From: Adiantum capillus-veneris
Taxonomy: Eukaryota; Streptophyta; Polypodiopsida; Polypodiales; Pteridaceae
Direction: 5' to 3'
DNA: 64,000 nt
Assembly (NCBI GenBank): GCA_014529385.2
Contig: CM043964.1
Coordinates: forward strand, 104,397,587 to 104,461,586
The notes below the pieces were generated by a model. That model was not told where the DNA came from, did not search any database, and worked only from the letters and a program-made list of their open reading frames with translations. Shown here piece by piece: positions 1-11,677 of this stretch (within the stretch, counting starts at the first letter, position 1; the number at the start of each line of letters is the position of its first letter). Both the position numbers and the translations under genes were made by a program.

Positions 1-3000
1 ACAACCTTGTCCTTGCACCAAGTGCAAAAGGGCAATCCGCGCATTGTTTTGGAGCACGTGGACAACGAAGGGCTTTGCCATCGTCAAAAAAGCGCGCAGA
101 GAGATGATAGCGCGACTCACCCATCGCTTCAGGAGGTGCCCCATTGGTTTGTGTTCGGTGGTGGTGCACTGGCGCGCAAGGCCGAACGGCAGAGGGAAGA
201 GCGACTGGGCGATTTGGGTGCACCACATGGTGATCCTCCCATTGGCTCTACGTTGGCAGCTCCTATGGCATTTTCGTCACACTTTGAGGCAGAGGATGAG
301 CACATGTTCGACATGTGTGATGAGTTACTAGCTCATGATCACGATGTGTGCAAGGAAGATTGTTAGCCCTGCACTAAACGGGCTTCCGAAACGGAGGATA
401 GATTGATGATGAGTGCCTGAACACCTCTTTACAATGGTGCATGGTACTTTGGCTCCTCCGAGCATCGTTGGAAGTCCTCAACTTGCAAGAAAAATTTGGT
501 TGGAGTAATGCAAAGTTTTGATGCACTACTTCTGTAAGTATGGAATGTGGCTTTTATATACTCTCTCCCTCTCTCTTTATGGTGTCATCTTCTAGGAATT
601 ATACTAAAATGCATGTTTGTTGTAGTTTGATGGGCAAAATGTTGCCAAAAGATCACCACATGCCTCCAGATCATCGACGAGCTAGATCGTATCTCATTGC
701 ACTTGGAATGGAGTATGAGCGCATCCATGCTGCATCAATGAGTACATGCTATACCGCAATGAGCATACATATGCCACCTCATGTCCCGTGTGCGGGGAGG
801 CACGATACAAGACAAGAGTGAGTGGGTCACACTTACCCCACAAGGTATTGAGACATCTTCCATTAATTCCTCGCATCCAACATATGTTTAAAAGCAGGTC
901 TATCGTGGAGCTTCTCACGTGGCACCAGAACCATCGCTCAAATGATGGAATGATGCGTGTCCCTGTTGATTCACCTGCATGGAGGCACATCGAAACTCAA
1001 TGGCCAGAGTTTGGATTGGAGCCTCCACACTTGAGGCTTGGGTTAGAAAGTGATGGTGTCAACCCCTTTGGCACTAAGTCGATCTACTCCATGAAGCACT
1101 TGGCCTGTGGTGATCGTCAACTACAATATTCCACCAAGGGAGACAACCAAAAAGGGAAATATGCTTATTTCCTTGCTTGTGCCAGGGAAGTAGACAGTTT
1201 CAAATATTGATATTTACCTCGAGCCATCATCAAGGAGTTGAAGGAGTTATGGAGAGGCATTCCTGTTGTTGATGTCCCACTTGCAAAGGGGGGGAGAGAG
1301 GCCCAAGTGAGAGGAATTCTTATGTGGACTATGCACGACTATCCTGAGCTTGGAGAGATTTTTGGTGACCCCCTTTCCTCTATACCTCTATCCCTCTCTC
1401 CCTTTAGTTCACTTTATTTCACTCATCTCTCTGACCATATGATATGTATGTAGGGTTGTCCACATCGGGGCACAATGCATGTCCTATTTGCGGGCCATCG
1501 TTGGTGACGGAGAGGCCCGATTCCTTGCACAAGGTAATCTATCCAAACAACCATCGTTTCTTACCCCGAGGGCATAAAAAGCACAAGGCTCCAACAAATG
1601 GGAAGACTCCTCTAAAGCTCATGATGGCAGATTGGGCAACCATTTGGTAAGAACACCACAACAACAATCTGGCTTTGTGTCCTCCACCAAAAGGTACGTC
1701 AAGGTATTCTATATTTTCAAGGCTTCCATATTGGAAGGACTTAAAAATACAACACCTCTTGGATCCCATGCACATATTTGGGAATGTAGCCCAAACACTA
1801 TGGGACCACATTATCGGCAAGAAGGACTCTTTGGGTGCGAGGGAGGATTTGAGGCTATTAAAACATCTCCCTGCCTTTGCTACTCCACGGCGTGTCCCAA
1901 ATGGAAAGATTGTGCTTCCTAAAGCACCATCGACGCTAGCCAAAGAAGAATTAGACAAGGTGAATGGTACCATTGCCTCTATTCGCACACCCAGGATACA
2001 TGAGGTCGTTAAAGGGAGCTTTTACAAAAGAGAAGAAGGGTGGAAGCGTTCAATAGTAGGGGTTGAAGTCCCATGATTGGCACAAGATGCTTCAAGTAAT
2101 CTTCATACTCCCTATTCTATCTATAATTTGTGTGTATGACTATCACTCACTTTTTCTTTCCCTGATTTACATTGTAGTTCATTTTGCCGGTGAGTATGTG
2201 TATATGTCGGGACAAGAAAGTCAAGGATGCTATTTTCAAACTAGGAGAGCTAGTAAGGTACACCACAAGACTCCACTCAACTACACCTTTTTTATGTACA
2301 CAATAATTTCAACTAGCACTTAGTGTATCCTTGTGTGTTTTCTTGCAGATTTGTGAGGTCCAAGCTAGGAAATTGAAATAGATGCTATCCCTACTACTCA
2401 AACACTTACAACAGAAACTGTGTGTGCCATTGAAGATGAATTTTCTCGATCGGTCCTTCTTAGTCAAATTTACCTCTTGGTTCACGTGGTGGAGGAGATA
2501 GCTATATGTGGAGTAGTGCACGCACGATGTATGTTCTTCTTAGAGAGGTTTTTAAAGACTCTCAAAGGTTTTGTGTGGCTACGGTCTCAACTAGAGGCAT
2601 GTATGGCCGAAGGGTGGATCGTTCAAAAGGAATTTGTTTACATATCAGAGTATTTGGCACAAGTTGATCCTTCAGTGCCTTGCATGTGGTCAGACAAGGA
2701 AGATGCAAGGATGACTTCACACTTGCCAAGTGGAAAGGGAAACTACTTAACATGGATATGAATCTATCCCGAGTGGTCAATAACTTTTGCATTGTCAATG
2801 CAAAGGTTATGACCAAGTGGGTGGACTTGTGGACAGTGGCAAAGGCAGGCGTTTGCAAGAGAGGGAAGCATGGAAACAAGCACATGGAGGAAGGAGGGCA
2901 CCCCCAGTGCTTAGACCTGCACCTTGCATGTTTCCCATATCTCATTAGTGCAGAGTGGATTCATGAGAGAATGATCGAGGCAAAAGCGCGCGGAGAAGAC

Positions 3001-4075
3001 ATCACCAAGAAAGAATGGGAGTATGTACGAGGCTGCGTACCAAAGGTAGAGTACTCATATACTAAACCATATTGTAACGCTATTTCTTAAAATTATCTTT
3101 AATATGTATTTAATAAATTAATATATTTTTCTATTTTGTAGTGCCTTTCCTTTAACTTTATGTGGTCAAAGGGTCGTTACTTTTGTACACGCCACATTGA
3201 CGAGCGTACAACCACCATGGATTGTGCCATCATGCACAACTTTGACACAGACGGTGGTGAAGCTAGGTACTGCAAAACTATTGAAAGGATACTAAAGGTT
3301 AATTTTAGAACCTTTCATACCTTCATCTTCGAGTGCAAGTGGTTTGAAAATGCGTCTAGACGACTTGACATGGCCTTTACATGGTGGACTTTAGTGTGCA
3401 TCACACAAGGAGGTATGACAATTTAGTGTTACAACGCAATTGTGAGAAGGTGAGTGACATGTACCTTTTTTATTCTTATTTGCTTATAACGTTAGTTATA
3501 CCAATGTTACTCACTTTGAGCTTCTATTTTATAGGTCATCTATATCCCAACAATCCACCAATCAAAACTTTGGTTCGTAATTCCCGTAATACCTCGGGGG
3601 AGAACCATTTTTCCCACTAATGAAGTGGAGACTATCTTGGACCCTCTTCCACCTACGTCTTTGGATGAAGTGGAAATAGAGGAGAGGGAAGTCGATGAAT
3701 CAAGTCCGATGGAAGAAAGTCTTAGAGAGGATGATTGTCATAATGATGCAGATGATAAGATGGAGGATGACGAACTTGAAGATGATGAAGACAATGCATC
3801 CACAAATGACAATTCGGTCATTTGTAATTAGAGTTGATAGAGTTTCTATAGCTTAATTATGTTTTTGGAAGGAGCGCTTGTAAATTGGTGTTTCAAATCA
3901 TTAGTCATACGGTTATTTAGATTCCTGATGATGACAAGAGAACAAAGGACAAGAAAAGAAGACGGAGGCTACCTTACAATGAATGTCATTTTGATTGTTT
4001 GTTGGTGCAAAAAAACATCACCTAAAATATACTATCTAACATTATCATTTTCTCCCTCTAAGATGATGTGAAACT
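1..4075 (+). mobile_element. CACTA-A: partial, decayed CACTA (En/Spm) transposon
   Basis: Left end lies outside the window. The stretch holds a TNP2 transposase reading left to right and about 240 bp of AT-rich trailer. On the right it abuts the reverse transcriptase remnant of Gypsy-A near 4075 with no CACTA-type terminal repeat, so the right end is lost or the boundary is a rearrangement. It is a different family from CACTA-B: the two TNP2 proteins share the same order of conserved blocks but differ clearly in sequence and lie in opposite orientation. The exact right boundary is an estimate, taken where the Gypsy-A homology stops. Confidence 0.7.
2..3828 (+). pseudogene. TNP2-type CACTA transposase (CACTA-A), interrupted
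   Basis: TNP2 is the DDE-type transposase of plant CACTA elements; it binds the element ends and cuts in the nucleus. The window opens inside its N-terminal cysteine motif (CPCTKCK, frame 2, bases 5-25). Further blocks in order: LPKDHHMPPDHRRARSYLIA near 650-710; CPVCGEARYKTRVSG near 790-830; the core with SDGVNPFGTKS near 1050-1085; LDPMHIFGNVAQTLWDH near 1760-1810; KSHDWHKML near 2065-2090; SKGRYFCTRHIDERTTTMDC near 3165-3225; VDFSVHHTRRYDN near 3385-3420. It ends in an acidic Asp/Glu-rich tail (3640-3828) with a stop at 3826-3828. Several blocks are separated by intron-like AT-rich stretches with plausible GT/AG borders (2095-2175, 3045-3140, 3450-3535). Others change frame inside conserved sequence (near 770, 1200, 1670), so the copy is probably dead. 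Confidence 0.8.
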
Positions 4076-5002
4076 TCTTACAAGTGGTTCTTTCCCAAGA
4101 GTTGATACAAAAGTTTTGCTACATGCGCATAATGTGAAATCCGGATAACATATTAAAACACACATACACCCAAATACCTTTGAACCTCAATCACATTTAT
4201 TATTGTCGCTTTCATTCTTTGAATTACATCATTTTTTGATAAACAACGTCTTCTACCATATGGCTCGCACCTATGCCCTACTATAAGAACATTATTCACA
4301 CCAAACACTGACTTTTGCATAGGCAAGGTAAGGTTTACTTCTTTCGACCTTGACAAGATCTCATCACAATCATCCATATGATTTTTCTTATACTTTCGGC
4401 ACCCTCTCGAGTCCATAGCCACATCTATATCACTTACATCACACCCTTTGATCAACACATCATCAAGAAAGGGTATTGTAGCTTGAGGGATTAATTCACG
4501 TAGGACTTTGTTCATACCATTCTCCATATGTGCAACTAAATTTCTCCCTGACGTAAGGTGCAAATGCCTCTGCAAAGTTATTGACAATTGGCCATGCATC
4601 CACAGTTCTAATTGTAACTTTGTTCATAGGTTGCATATTCTGAATAAAGCATAAAGAACCATTTTTGTTTGGAAATGTGAACCACTTGTTTGAATATGGA
4701 GCACAAGAAGACTCTAAAATACTCAACTTGATGTTTTCATTAAGCAACTCAATGAATTTACGAACTGTAATAGGCCACAAGTTGCAAGGTACATGAGGAA
4801 CAGTGAAGATCGCCATAGAAGCAACAATGGAAGGATCAACACATCACCCTATCTCATGCAGCTCAAACACAAAATCCTTGTTTGATAAACATTCCTTTAA
4901 AGCATATTCTTTCAACCTCTATCAAATTGTTCTCACAATCAACCTTTATCTCCTTCAAAGAATCCTTTGTAAACTTGTGTCCAATCTTGCTGAGGTCATG
5001 AA
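4076..5002 (-). pseudogene. Gypsy-A reverse transcriptase fragment
   Basis: Reads right to left. Recognisable blocks: SSCAPYSNKWFTFPNKNGSL near 4665-4725, the finger region; MQPMNKVTIRTVDAWPIVN near 4580-4635; the palm with the catalytic FLDD at 4459-4470; and VQRYLGVCVF at 4153-4182, which is the end-of-RT block. Homology runs on through a frame with stops to about 4078. The fragment has frameshifts (between 4496 and 4599) and stop codons and is not functional. The FLDD box fits the allowed [Y/F]xDD form. The insertion point of CACTA-B is at the right edge, in a degenerate stretch between gag and RT. Confidence 0.75.
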
Positions 5003-5016
5003 CACTACAAGAGGTT
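5003..5016 (+). repeat. CACTA-B terminal inverted repeat (3' end of element)
   Basis: CACTACAAGAGGTT, 14 bp, identical in reverse complement to 31932-31945. This is the transposase cleavage end. CACTA is the signature terminus of the superfamily. Confidence 0.9.
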
Positions 5017-5029
5017 GTGTGCTCTTGTG

Positions 5030-5245
5030 ACGCTGTTAGCGACGGAAATACACTGGGTTTTTATAACCCCAGGCGTCGCTAAAACCGTCTCTACGAGCGT
5101 TGCTACGAGAGCGTCGCTATATGCGTCGCTATAAGCGTCGCTATATAGAGACGCTCATAGCGACGGTTATAGCGACGTTTACACAGAAGACTATAGCGAC
5201 GCTCATAGCGACGCTACAGAGCTATAAATAGCGACGGTTATAGCA
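5030..5245. repeat. CACTA-B subterminal repeats, left end
   Basis: More than a dozen copies of a short motif, AGCGACG or its complement CGTCGCT, in both orientations, often paired as GCGTCGCTATA. In the En/Spm family such subterminal motifs bind the regulatory transposase protein (TNPA) and are needed for excision. The density here is much higher than at the right end. From 5246 to 5589 I see only the untranslated 3' region of the Transposase_24 gene and AT-rich sequence. Confidence 0.8.
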
Positions 5246-5589
5246 ACGCCAGAGAGAATTTTTTTTTGGTGGCAGGGCATTCAACCCATCAACCATATTG
5301 TACTTGATTCACTTTTTAAAAAAAGTGCAAGGGTAGATAATAGACCCAAAAAACATTGTTTGCAAAATTGACAATTGTACACATCATAGGCAAAATGAAT
5401 TGATTGGCAAATGTAATAATGACAATTGTACAACATCATAGGCATAAAGAATTAATTGGCAAAAGGAACTGCGGTGACAAATGTAATAATATACATGGTT
5501 CAAAAAGATGTATAAAATCCGTCTCATGATACATAAGCTATGAGAAACCCTAAACTAATGCTATCTAGCTACGGCTAAACTGACGTCGT

Positions 5590-6899
5590 CTAGTCAGACG
5601 TCTCATCGCGTCCAAGCGGCGTATCTGTCGGATTCTACAAAAAAAGACAATAAGACAGCTTTCAGTAAGTATAAACATATAACGACATTTATAAAACAAT
5701 ACAAAAAATAGAAAAGAGTAAACCCTAATACTAACCATGCCACCGCGAGAACTGAGAATGTCCATCAGGGCGTTTAAGCCCTTCCTGCCTGCGTACTCGC
5801 GCTCATACGGTGTGGGATCACGTCCTGTCATCAACCACTGTCAAAACATACAAAGATTTCATTATGTTAGAATTAAGAAACTCATAAACCCTAAACTATC
5901 GAACATAAAGAGCAATGCAAAAAAACTTACAAAATCGGCCTCAAATGATGCCCATCCACCGCTCCCCAAGTGGTGCGAGCTCCCTGCCTCTACTCGTGCT
6001 CTGGCTGCATCCTTTTGTTGCTTCCACTTGTCGGGATTCTCGCGCGCTACTTTCTTCGCATTCTTCCAATCTTCTTTGGCCAGCCAATTCGGCCTGTTCC
6101 ACCCATTCTTGATTGCTTTTTGCACTTCGGAACGCTTGTGTTTGCAGTATTCGCGCATTTGAATCTTCATCAGGTCTTCATTGAAGCGCTGATCCCGTGT
6201 TGGAACGGGAAACTCATCATGAAGTATGCTGATGACTCTGTTTTTTAAATCACTTGGTACTTCACTCCATTTGTTTAGTATGTAGTGTCTAAACAGCTGA
6301 GAGCAAAGACCACGCATGCGCAAGATCACCTTCTTGCCGTCATCATCCATGATGATGCCGCCGCTGAAGTCGATCGAGTAAGACAAGCCCTCTGGCCGGT
6401 GACGCGTGAACCTGGGTATCCCGGCAGGGGTCTCTAGTGGCGTGTCGATGGGGGTACGGACGTCAGGTGTCTCCACCGGCGTCTGGGCCCCGAAGCGAGG
6501 AGTGTCGAGTGGGGTGGCTCCTGGCGGAGTAGGTAGAGGTGTGTAGCTTCTAGGAACAGTCAGCCGTGCAAAACCTGGCATAGATGGCGATGCTGTGACT
6601 GGTGTGGGGGCGGGCAAAGAAGGGGAGGGTAAAGAGCCTCGTCGAACACGAGGTGGTGTGGAGGCATCGGTGGCGGAATCCCCACAACAACCGCCACTGC
6701 CACCACTAGAGCGCCGGTGTCTAGACGAGTGTGAAGCTCGTCTCGTCGACGCCGAAGCTTCGGAGCGCGCCGAATGCTCCGAAAGAGAGGGAGATGCGGA
6801 TGGAGTAGGAACGCGCGATGATGCGCCAGAGCGATGACGCTCCACGTACCACTGTCTCTGCTGCGGTGACAAAGAAGAAAGAAACTCCTCATCATCCAT
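5590..6899 (-). CDS. Transposase_24 / TNPA-like protein of CACTA-B, three exons
   Basis: Second gene of the CACTA element, of the plant En/Spm-associated type, a likely DNA-binding partner of TNP2. Three exons: 6899-5931, 5837-5736 and 5634-5590, about 371 residues. The introns start GTAAGT and GTTAGT and end TTTTGACAG and TTTTTTTGTAG; both are phase 0 and the joined frame has no stop. The start is the first ATG after a TTAATGCAG acceptor-like site (MDDEEFLSSLSPQQRQWYVE). Residues 25-130 are Ser/Arg/Pro-rich and low complexity; 130-180 hold Thr-Pro repeats (TPLDTP, TPVETP, TPIDTP, TPLETP). The conserved domain is at about 205-323, with WSEVPSDLKNRVISIL and SSHHLGSGGWASF. Exon 2 carries the family's downstream block with PYEREYAGRKG. 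It is the only undamaged transposon gene in the window and could still support non-autonomous relatives. Confidence 0.75.
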
Positions 6900-7170
6900 A
6901 CCTGCATTAAACACACGAATATTTAAACTTAATATTGAATGAATAGAGTAGACAATGACGCAAAGACCATTAAATACAATGACGTAATGACGCATATAAA
7001 TACAATGATGCAATGAATTGAGTGATAGAAGAGGCAAGTCGAAAACTCAGAATTTTCAATCAAAAGATGTGAGCGCGAGTAGAAAAGAGCATTATACACC
7101 ATGGAAGGTACTTAGAGAGGCAGAGCTTTTACAACACGGAGCAAATTATTCAAATACAATATTTGTGGCT

Positions 7171-7424
7171 TTAAGAGATCTCTCTCTCATCCTCGCATAA
7201 CTCAGCATAACTTCCTATATCTATATAGAGCTCTCCGTTTAAACACATATCCTCTGTTTCATTTTGTAGCTCCTCTGCATGCACCCCATATAGAGTAGTA
7301 GCATCTTGATGCTCGTCTGGCACCACCGCAGCGGCTTCTGATTGAGCATCTTCTTTGATCTCCTCCATTGATGCCGTTGTGATTGGCACATGGTAGCCTT
7401 CATACGTCCTTGCACTACGAGGGG
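7171..7424 (-). pseudogene. TNP2 transposase C-terminus (CACTA-B), cut off by R1
   Basis: The reading frame runs from the 37-bp repeat (residues APRSARTYEGYHV) into an acidic tail, PITTASMEEIKEDAQSEAA and on to a stop at 7171-7173. The other part of the gene ends at 26459 with the same 13 residues, so R1 inserted into the last coding exon. Without R1 the frame would continue normally. The tail is rich in Asp and Glu, as in CACTA-A's TNP2. Confidence 0.75.
7388..7424 (+). repeat. 37-bp direct repeat flanking R1, left copy
   Basis: Identical over 37 bp to 26459-26495 (starts ACATGGTAGCC, ends CTACGAGGGG). It is part of the TNP2 coding sequence and occurs once on each side of R1, so it behaves as a target-site duplication, but far longer than the 4-6 bp made by LTR-retrotransposon integrases. 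Its last two bases also match the first two bases of LTR homology. Confidence 0.9.
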
Positions 7425-8037
7425 TTACGCCGCTAGCGGAAGCTAAATAGCGAGAACTCAACCAACAACAGAATTTGTCAGACGAGGACGGAGCTTGACC
7501 CGCAGGCGCATGGAAACAACTAGGTGGGTGTCAAATCACCTACTCGACCTTCTAATGACAATCACTACTAAGGAAACCAAATCTAAGTTCTAAAACACGC
7601 AAGTGACTGAAATCCGTACTACGGACGAATGCTATACGAAACAGGATCTAGAATCATTGAATCGATCTCAAACTCAAGGGGAAGTCTATACACTAGGTAA
7701 GAACAACACCCTAAAGACTTGAACTGCAAAATCAACCTATAACCACTCCGTGCGGTAAACGCGTATGAAGACAGGCCGAAAAATACAGGTGATCGAAACT
7801 TGACCCCGATGGTACTAATGTGTAGCTCTACTCGTTGTGGTTCTATAGATATGCTGCACGCTCTATTCCGACACACGAGTTGGAAGAAAACTCACACCGA
7901 AGCTCGTAGGAACTTACCACACGTAGAAGCCGATGGCGCGCACTCTTGGTATCTGTGCGTAGCTCTCACCGTTGCTAACACAATAGCGGTGTCACTTCTC
8001 CAATGGCGGTCCCGTAGCTCGCGTAGCAAGAAGATAA

Positions 8038-8084
<47 letters not shown>

Positions 8085-8370
8085 ACACAGTCACGGCGCT
8101 CAAAAAACTCACCTTGATTAAAATTGAATCTCCTTTAGGTTACAAAACTTTGGCTTATATACCTCAGCCTTGGAGGTGAGAACATCTCTAATTATTTACA
8201 TCAGCAGGTGAAATTACGTCGGGATTACAGGCTGGAAACTCAATTGAGTCCCGTTACTTAATGAATGGCTCAAATCAAAATTAATGTCGGAAAGACATTT
8301 ATTACAATCAATGGTTACAAAATGATGGGTGTGAGCACAAATGTGGTTGTGATCCTCTGCTGGCTCAACA
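7423..8370 (-). repeat. R1 3' LTR
   Basis: Matches 25537-26458. It ends on the right with CTCAACA (TG..CA terminus read on the - strand) next to the purine tract. The outer end lacks the first nine bases of the other LTR (TGTTAAGGC); homology starts at GGTTACGCC directly after the 37-bp repeat. It contains a TATA box (TATATAA, complement of 8155-8161) and a CT microsatellite at 8040-8082, longer than in the partner LTR. Confidence 0.9.
8155..8161 (-). promoter_or_regulatory. TATA box in R1 3' LTR
   Basis: TATATAA on the - strand within GAGGTATATAAGCC; same position in the 5' LTR. Transcription would run leftward, so a GA/CT tract lies about 70-115 bp downstream, inside the transcript. Confidence 0.6.
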
Positions 8371-8383
8371 CTCCCCCCCTCCG
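8371..8383 (-). promoter_or_regulatory. R1 polypurine tract
   Basis: CGGAGGGGGGGAG on the - strand, directly before the TGTTGAGCC start of the 3' LTR. This is the standard position of the plus-strand primer. It follows the stop of the extra ORF by about 36 bp. Confidence 0.85.
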
Positions 8384-8419
8384 CGTTCATGTCGTCCCTG
8401 ACATGACTTTGAGGCTTGA

Positions 8420-11400
8420 TCAATAGAGTCCTGTCGTCTTGAGCATCTGCAAATGTGATTCGTAGCGTAGGTTGCCGATGGTCAAGGTTGGGCCGAATAT
8501 TTTTCTTTCGTGAGTGAAAAAGCCGGTGTAGAAAGCTTCTTCGAATGTTTGCATGTGGAAGCTAGGCAAAAACATAATTCTTTGGTATAAGAGATGTAAC
8601 ACCTTTGGTGATGGCTGCAATGAAAGATCATACATCATATCCGTCACTGTGTCGGCCGTCGATAGTAGACTCGAGGTCGTGGCTTTATCTGGCGCGAACA
8701 CTTCAATGCATGCTAAGAGAGTCCTGCAGATTTTCTTTAGCATCTGACACGAAAGGTCAGGAGAGCCAGTAAAGAGTTTGATGGTGCCCATTAGGGTTTT
8801 CACCATGTAGGCTTTACCTATTCTCTCTCCTTCCTTTGGTCCTGGCATCCTGGGATAATTAAGCCAATTTGGCTTCTTTTCTGCAATCCTGCCATGCTCT
8901 TTCCAGTTTCTGACTCTTGGCACCGGGCAGAAGGTTGCATCCTCCCGAATCTCCTTTGGAGCCTCTACCAAGTAGATGAGTTAGGCTGGGTATTTGTTCA
9001 GCCAACCTTTCCTCCATTTAGGTTGAGAGTCTACAATATTCTTTGATTGTTCATCCTTTGTGATGTCGCCTTCATAAAGAGCGACATACTGCTCCTCCTC
9101 TATTCTCTTTTTCGTCTTTATCACTTCAAATTTCATCAGAGGGAAAGGCAGGCTGGGTTGCATCCACTCTTCGTGGAGCACTTTTGTGTCTAAACCTTGA
9201 AGTCTAATGGAGATGAGGAGTCTCCTTTCCCATTCCATTTCCGCCTTGGCACTTTCCTCTGTTGACTTTTCTATTTGGTCCTGGAGCCTTTGTTCTTCTC
9301 CTTCAGAGATTCCTGAAGTCGAGGTCACTTCTTGAACTGGGGCTGGATCTTCGATTGTGGTTGCCTCTCCAGTTTCTGGTAGCTCTATGGCTGCTCCCCC
9401 TGCTTCTTCTTGTGGTGTCTCTGTTTCTCTTCTTTGTTGCTCTTGGAGGTCTTGGAGCTGTTTGCGGAGGGCCTCATTTTCTGTCCTTAGTGTTTGGTTT
9501 TCTGATGTGAGCCTCTCCTCTGCAGCCAGTGATCCCTCTGCCATGTGCAATCTTTGTACTTGCTCTAACCTCAGCTCTCTTTGCAAACTTCTGATCTGCT
9601 CTTCTAGAGCTGGTACGAGGGCTCCCTCTTGTTCTGTTCCTGCTCTGCTAGCTCTAGGGGTGGTCCTGAGTCTCATGATTGTCCTTTCTTGAAGTTCGAC
9701 TCTTTCCCTTAGCTCAATGAGCTCATCCTTGGCTGCCTCCAGCTCATCTTCTATTCGCTCCTTTGCTTCCTGTGAGCTTGTTACCTCTCTTGAAGCTTCG
9801 GCTAGTTGGAGTATCAAGCCGTCCCTCTCGTTTTCTGTGTCGTAGAGTGATGCTTTATGACTTTCAGATTCAGTCATAGCATTCTCTAACTTCTTCTACA
9901 ACTCTGCTTCCTTTTGTTTTGCTGTCTCAAGTGCTACTTCCTTTGCTCTGGATCTTTCTTTAATCTTGCTGAGCAATTCATGCACCATGTGCATGTCTTT
10001 TTCATCTTCATCTGTCAACTTGGTAGCTCTTTCTGCCACCACCTCCAATGGCTTCGGCTCGACCATTTTTTCTTCACTCTCCATTGTACCCTTTGTCTTT
10101 TCTTTCGTCCCCTTCCGATCATCTTGTTTCCGTAGGGATATCCCATAAACTGCCTCCAGGGCCTCTTCTTCACTGTATCCGATCGCTACCAGATCCTCAT
10201 AATCATCTTTCTTTTGCTGAACTGGATCTATCTCCGTTTCCTTGGTCTCGGCCTCCGGCTTTTCCATAATTTCTGTTTCTATTTCTATTGTGGTTTCCTC
10301 CACAATAATTTCCATCTTCTTCGGGCTTGGTACAACAGTAAAAGAGGGCTGATTGTCTTCAGTCACCTTGGCTTTCCCTTTGTTTGCTTGCCCGTCTTTC
10401 TCTTGAGGTTCAGTAGACTCATCTACTTTCTTCTTCCCCTTGTCGTCCTTTTGCAGCTCAGCTTTTAAAAGCTGTACTTCCTCTTCAGTATAAGGCTCGA
10501 CAGGTTGTTGTTCCAGTATGGCCTCCGACTCCTCATAAGCTCTAATATATTGATCATATTGATCAACATGTGGCCTGGCTGAGCTGGTTCCGACTTTACT
10601 GGGGTCTGGCACCCACATTTCTTCGAAGTCCCCCTTTAGAGCTCTTTCCGCTCTAAACTGCTCTACCAGCCTTTCCATTCTTGCGGCTTTTTGACTTTTG
10701 GTTTGTTTGGGATCGGCCTTCTTCTTCGCTTTCTTCTTGAGCGGCTCGTCCATGGCCTCTTCGGGTTCTGAAACTATTTCTAGTTTTCGGCGTGCTCTTG
10801 TGGACGCCCTCTTGGATACTTCTTGCTGTTCTTCCTCCTCATCGGCTTCTCTAAGCCACTCATTCTGGGAGGGAATCTGGGGCCCTTGATCCCTAGCTCC
10901 AATAGCTTCATAAGCTATTCTTGTTAGGATTTCTCCTCCTCCTATGTACTTTGGTTTCTGGTTGTGCATGGCGATTACTTGCTCGTGGATGTATTGAGCA
11001 TAATTCACCTCTTTTGGCACGTTGCTCTTCAGTGCCCATGTGATGGTTGTCGCAATGGCATGGGGTGGTGTAGTATACTTCTGCGGTCTTTTACTGCACA
11101 CATGGAAAAACTGGTTGTATAACCGGCAAAGGGTTGCCGCTCGTTGATCTGCCATATCTCCGTAGGTTGTATTTTGTTTCTTTGATCCATAGACCTCTAT
11201 GGCCTCCCTTCTTTCTCTGACAGAACTCCCTTTATTGTGCAGCTTCAATGCATCTGCAATGAGCTGTGGAGTGATCTGTACTTCAACTGTTTCTCCATCC
11301 ATGGCTGTCAACGTGGCCTTCCCATCCTTCTGGATGGATGTTGCTAACTCATACGCTCTTCTTGTGTCTACACCTGATGGTCTCGAGGTGAAGAACCTGT

Positions 11401-11677
11401 GTAAGTCAGCCTTTTCCAGGTATCTGCTTATGTTCTCTGATCTGCTATAGTCCACTAATTCTCGTGGGATCATAGGTACATCGGCCGATTGCCCTTGAGG
11501 ATCTCTGAAAGTCCCCTGGTAGATCTTTATTCCCTCTTTTTCTAGTACTGCTTCCTCCACCCAAGTCTTGGTTGGCTTGAGGGTTTCTATTGGAATATCA
11601 AAAGGTTCTGCCTCTGCAAGAGCATCCTTGATGGTTGGTCTTTTTCTCTTAGTTGTCGATGACTTCGCGGAATCCAT
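8420..11677 (-). pseudogene. R1 extra ORF after pol (1085 codons, two in-frame stops)
   Basis: One continuous frame from ATG at 11677 to 8420, broken only by TAG at 9898-9896 and TAA at 8983-8981; each is one C-to-T change from a Gln codon. N-terminal part (residues 1-290): a mixed globular-looking region with RSGVDTRR-like and YNQFFHVCSKRPQKY motifs. Middle (290-590): highly charged, Lys/Glu-rich, with nuclear-localisation-like KKKAKKKADPK. Residues 595-760: long heptad-type coiled coil (RLRTTPR, EEQIRSLQRELRLEQVQRL, LQDLQEQQRR). C-terminal part (900-1085): a compact domain with CPVPRVRNWKEHG and TIKLFTGSPDLSCQMLKKIC. I see no signal peptide or clear membrane segment, so it is not obviously envelope-like. 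I do not recognise a family. Extra ORFs after pol are known in Athila and some Tat elements. Confidence 0.75.
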
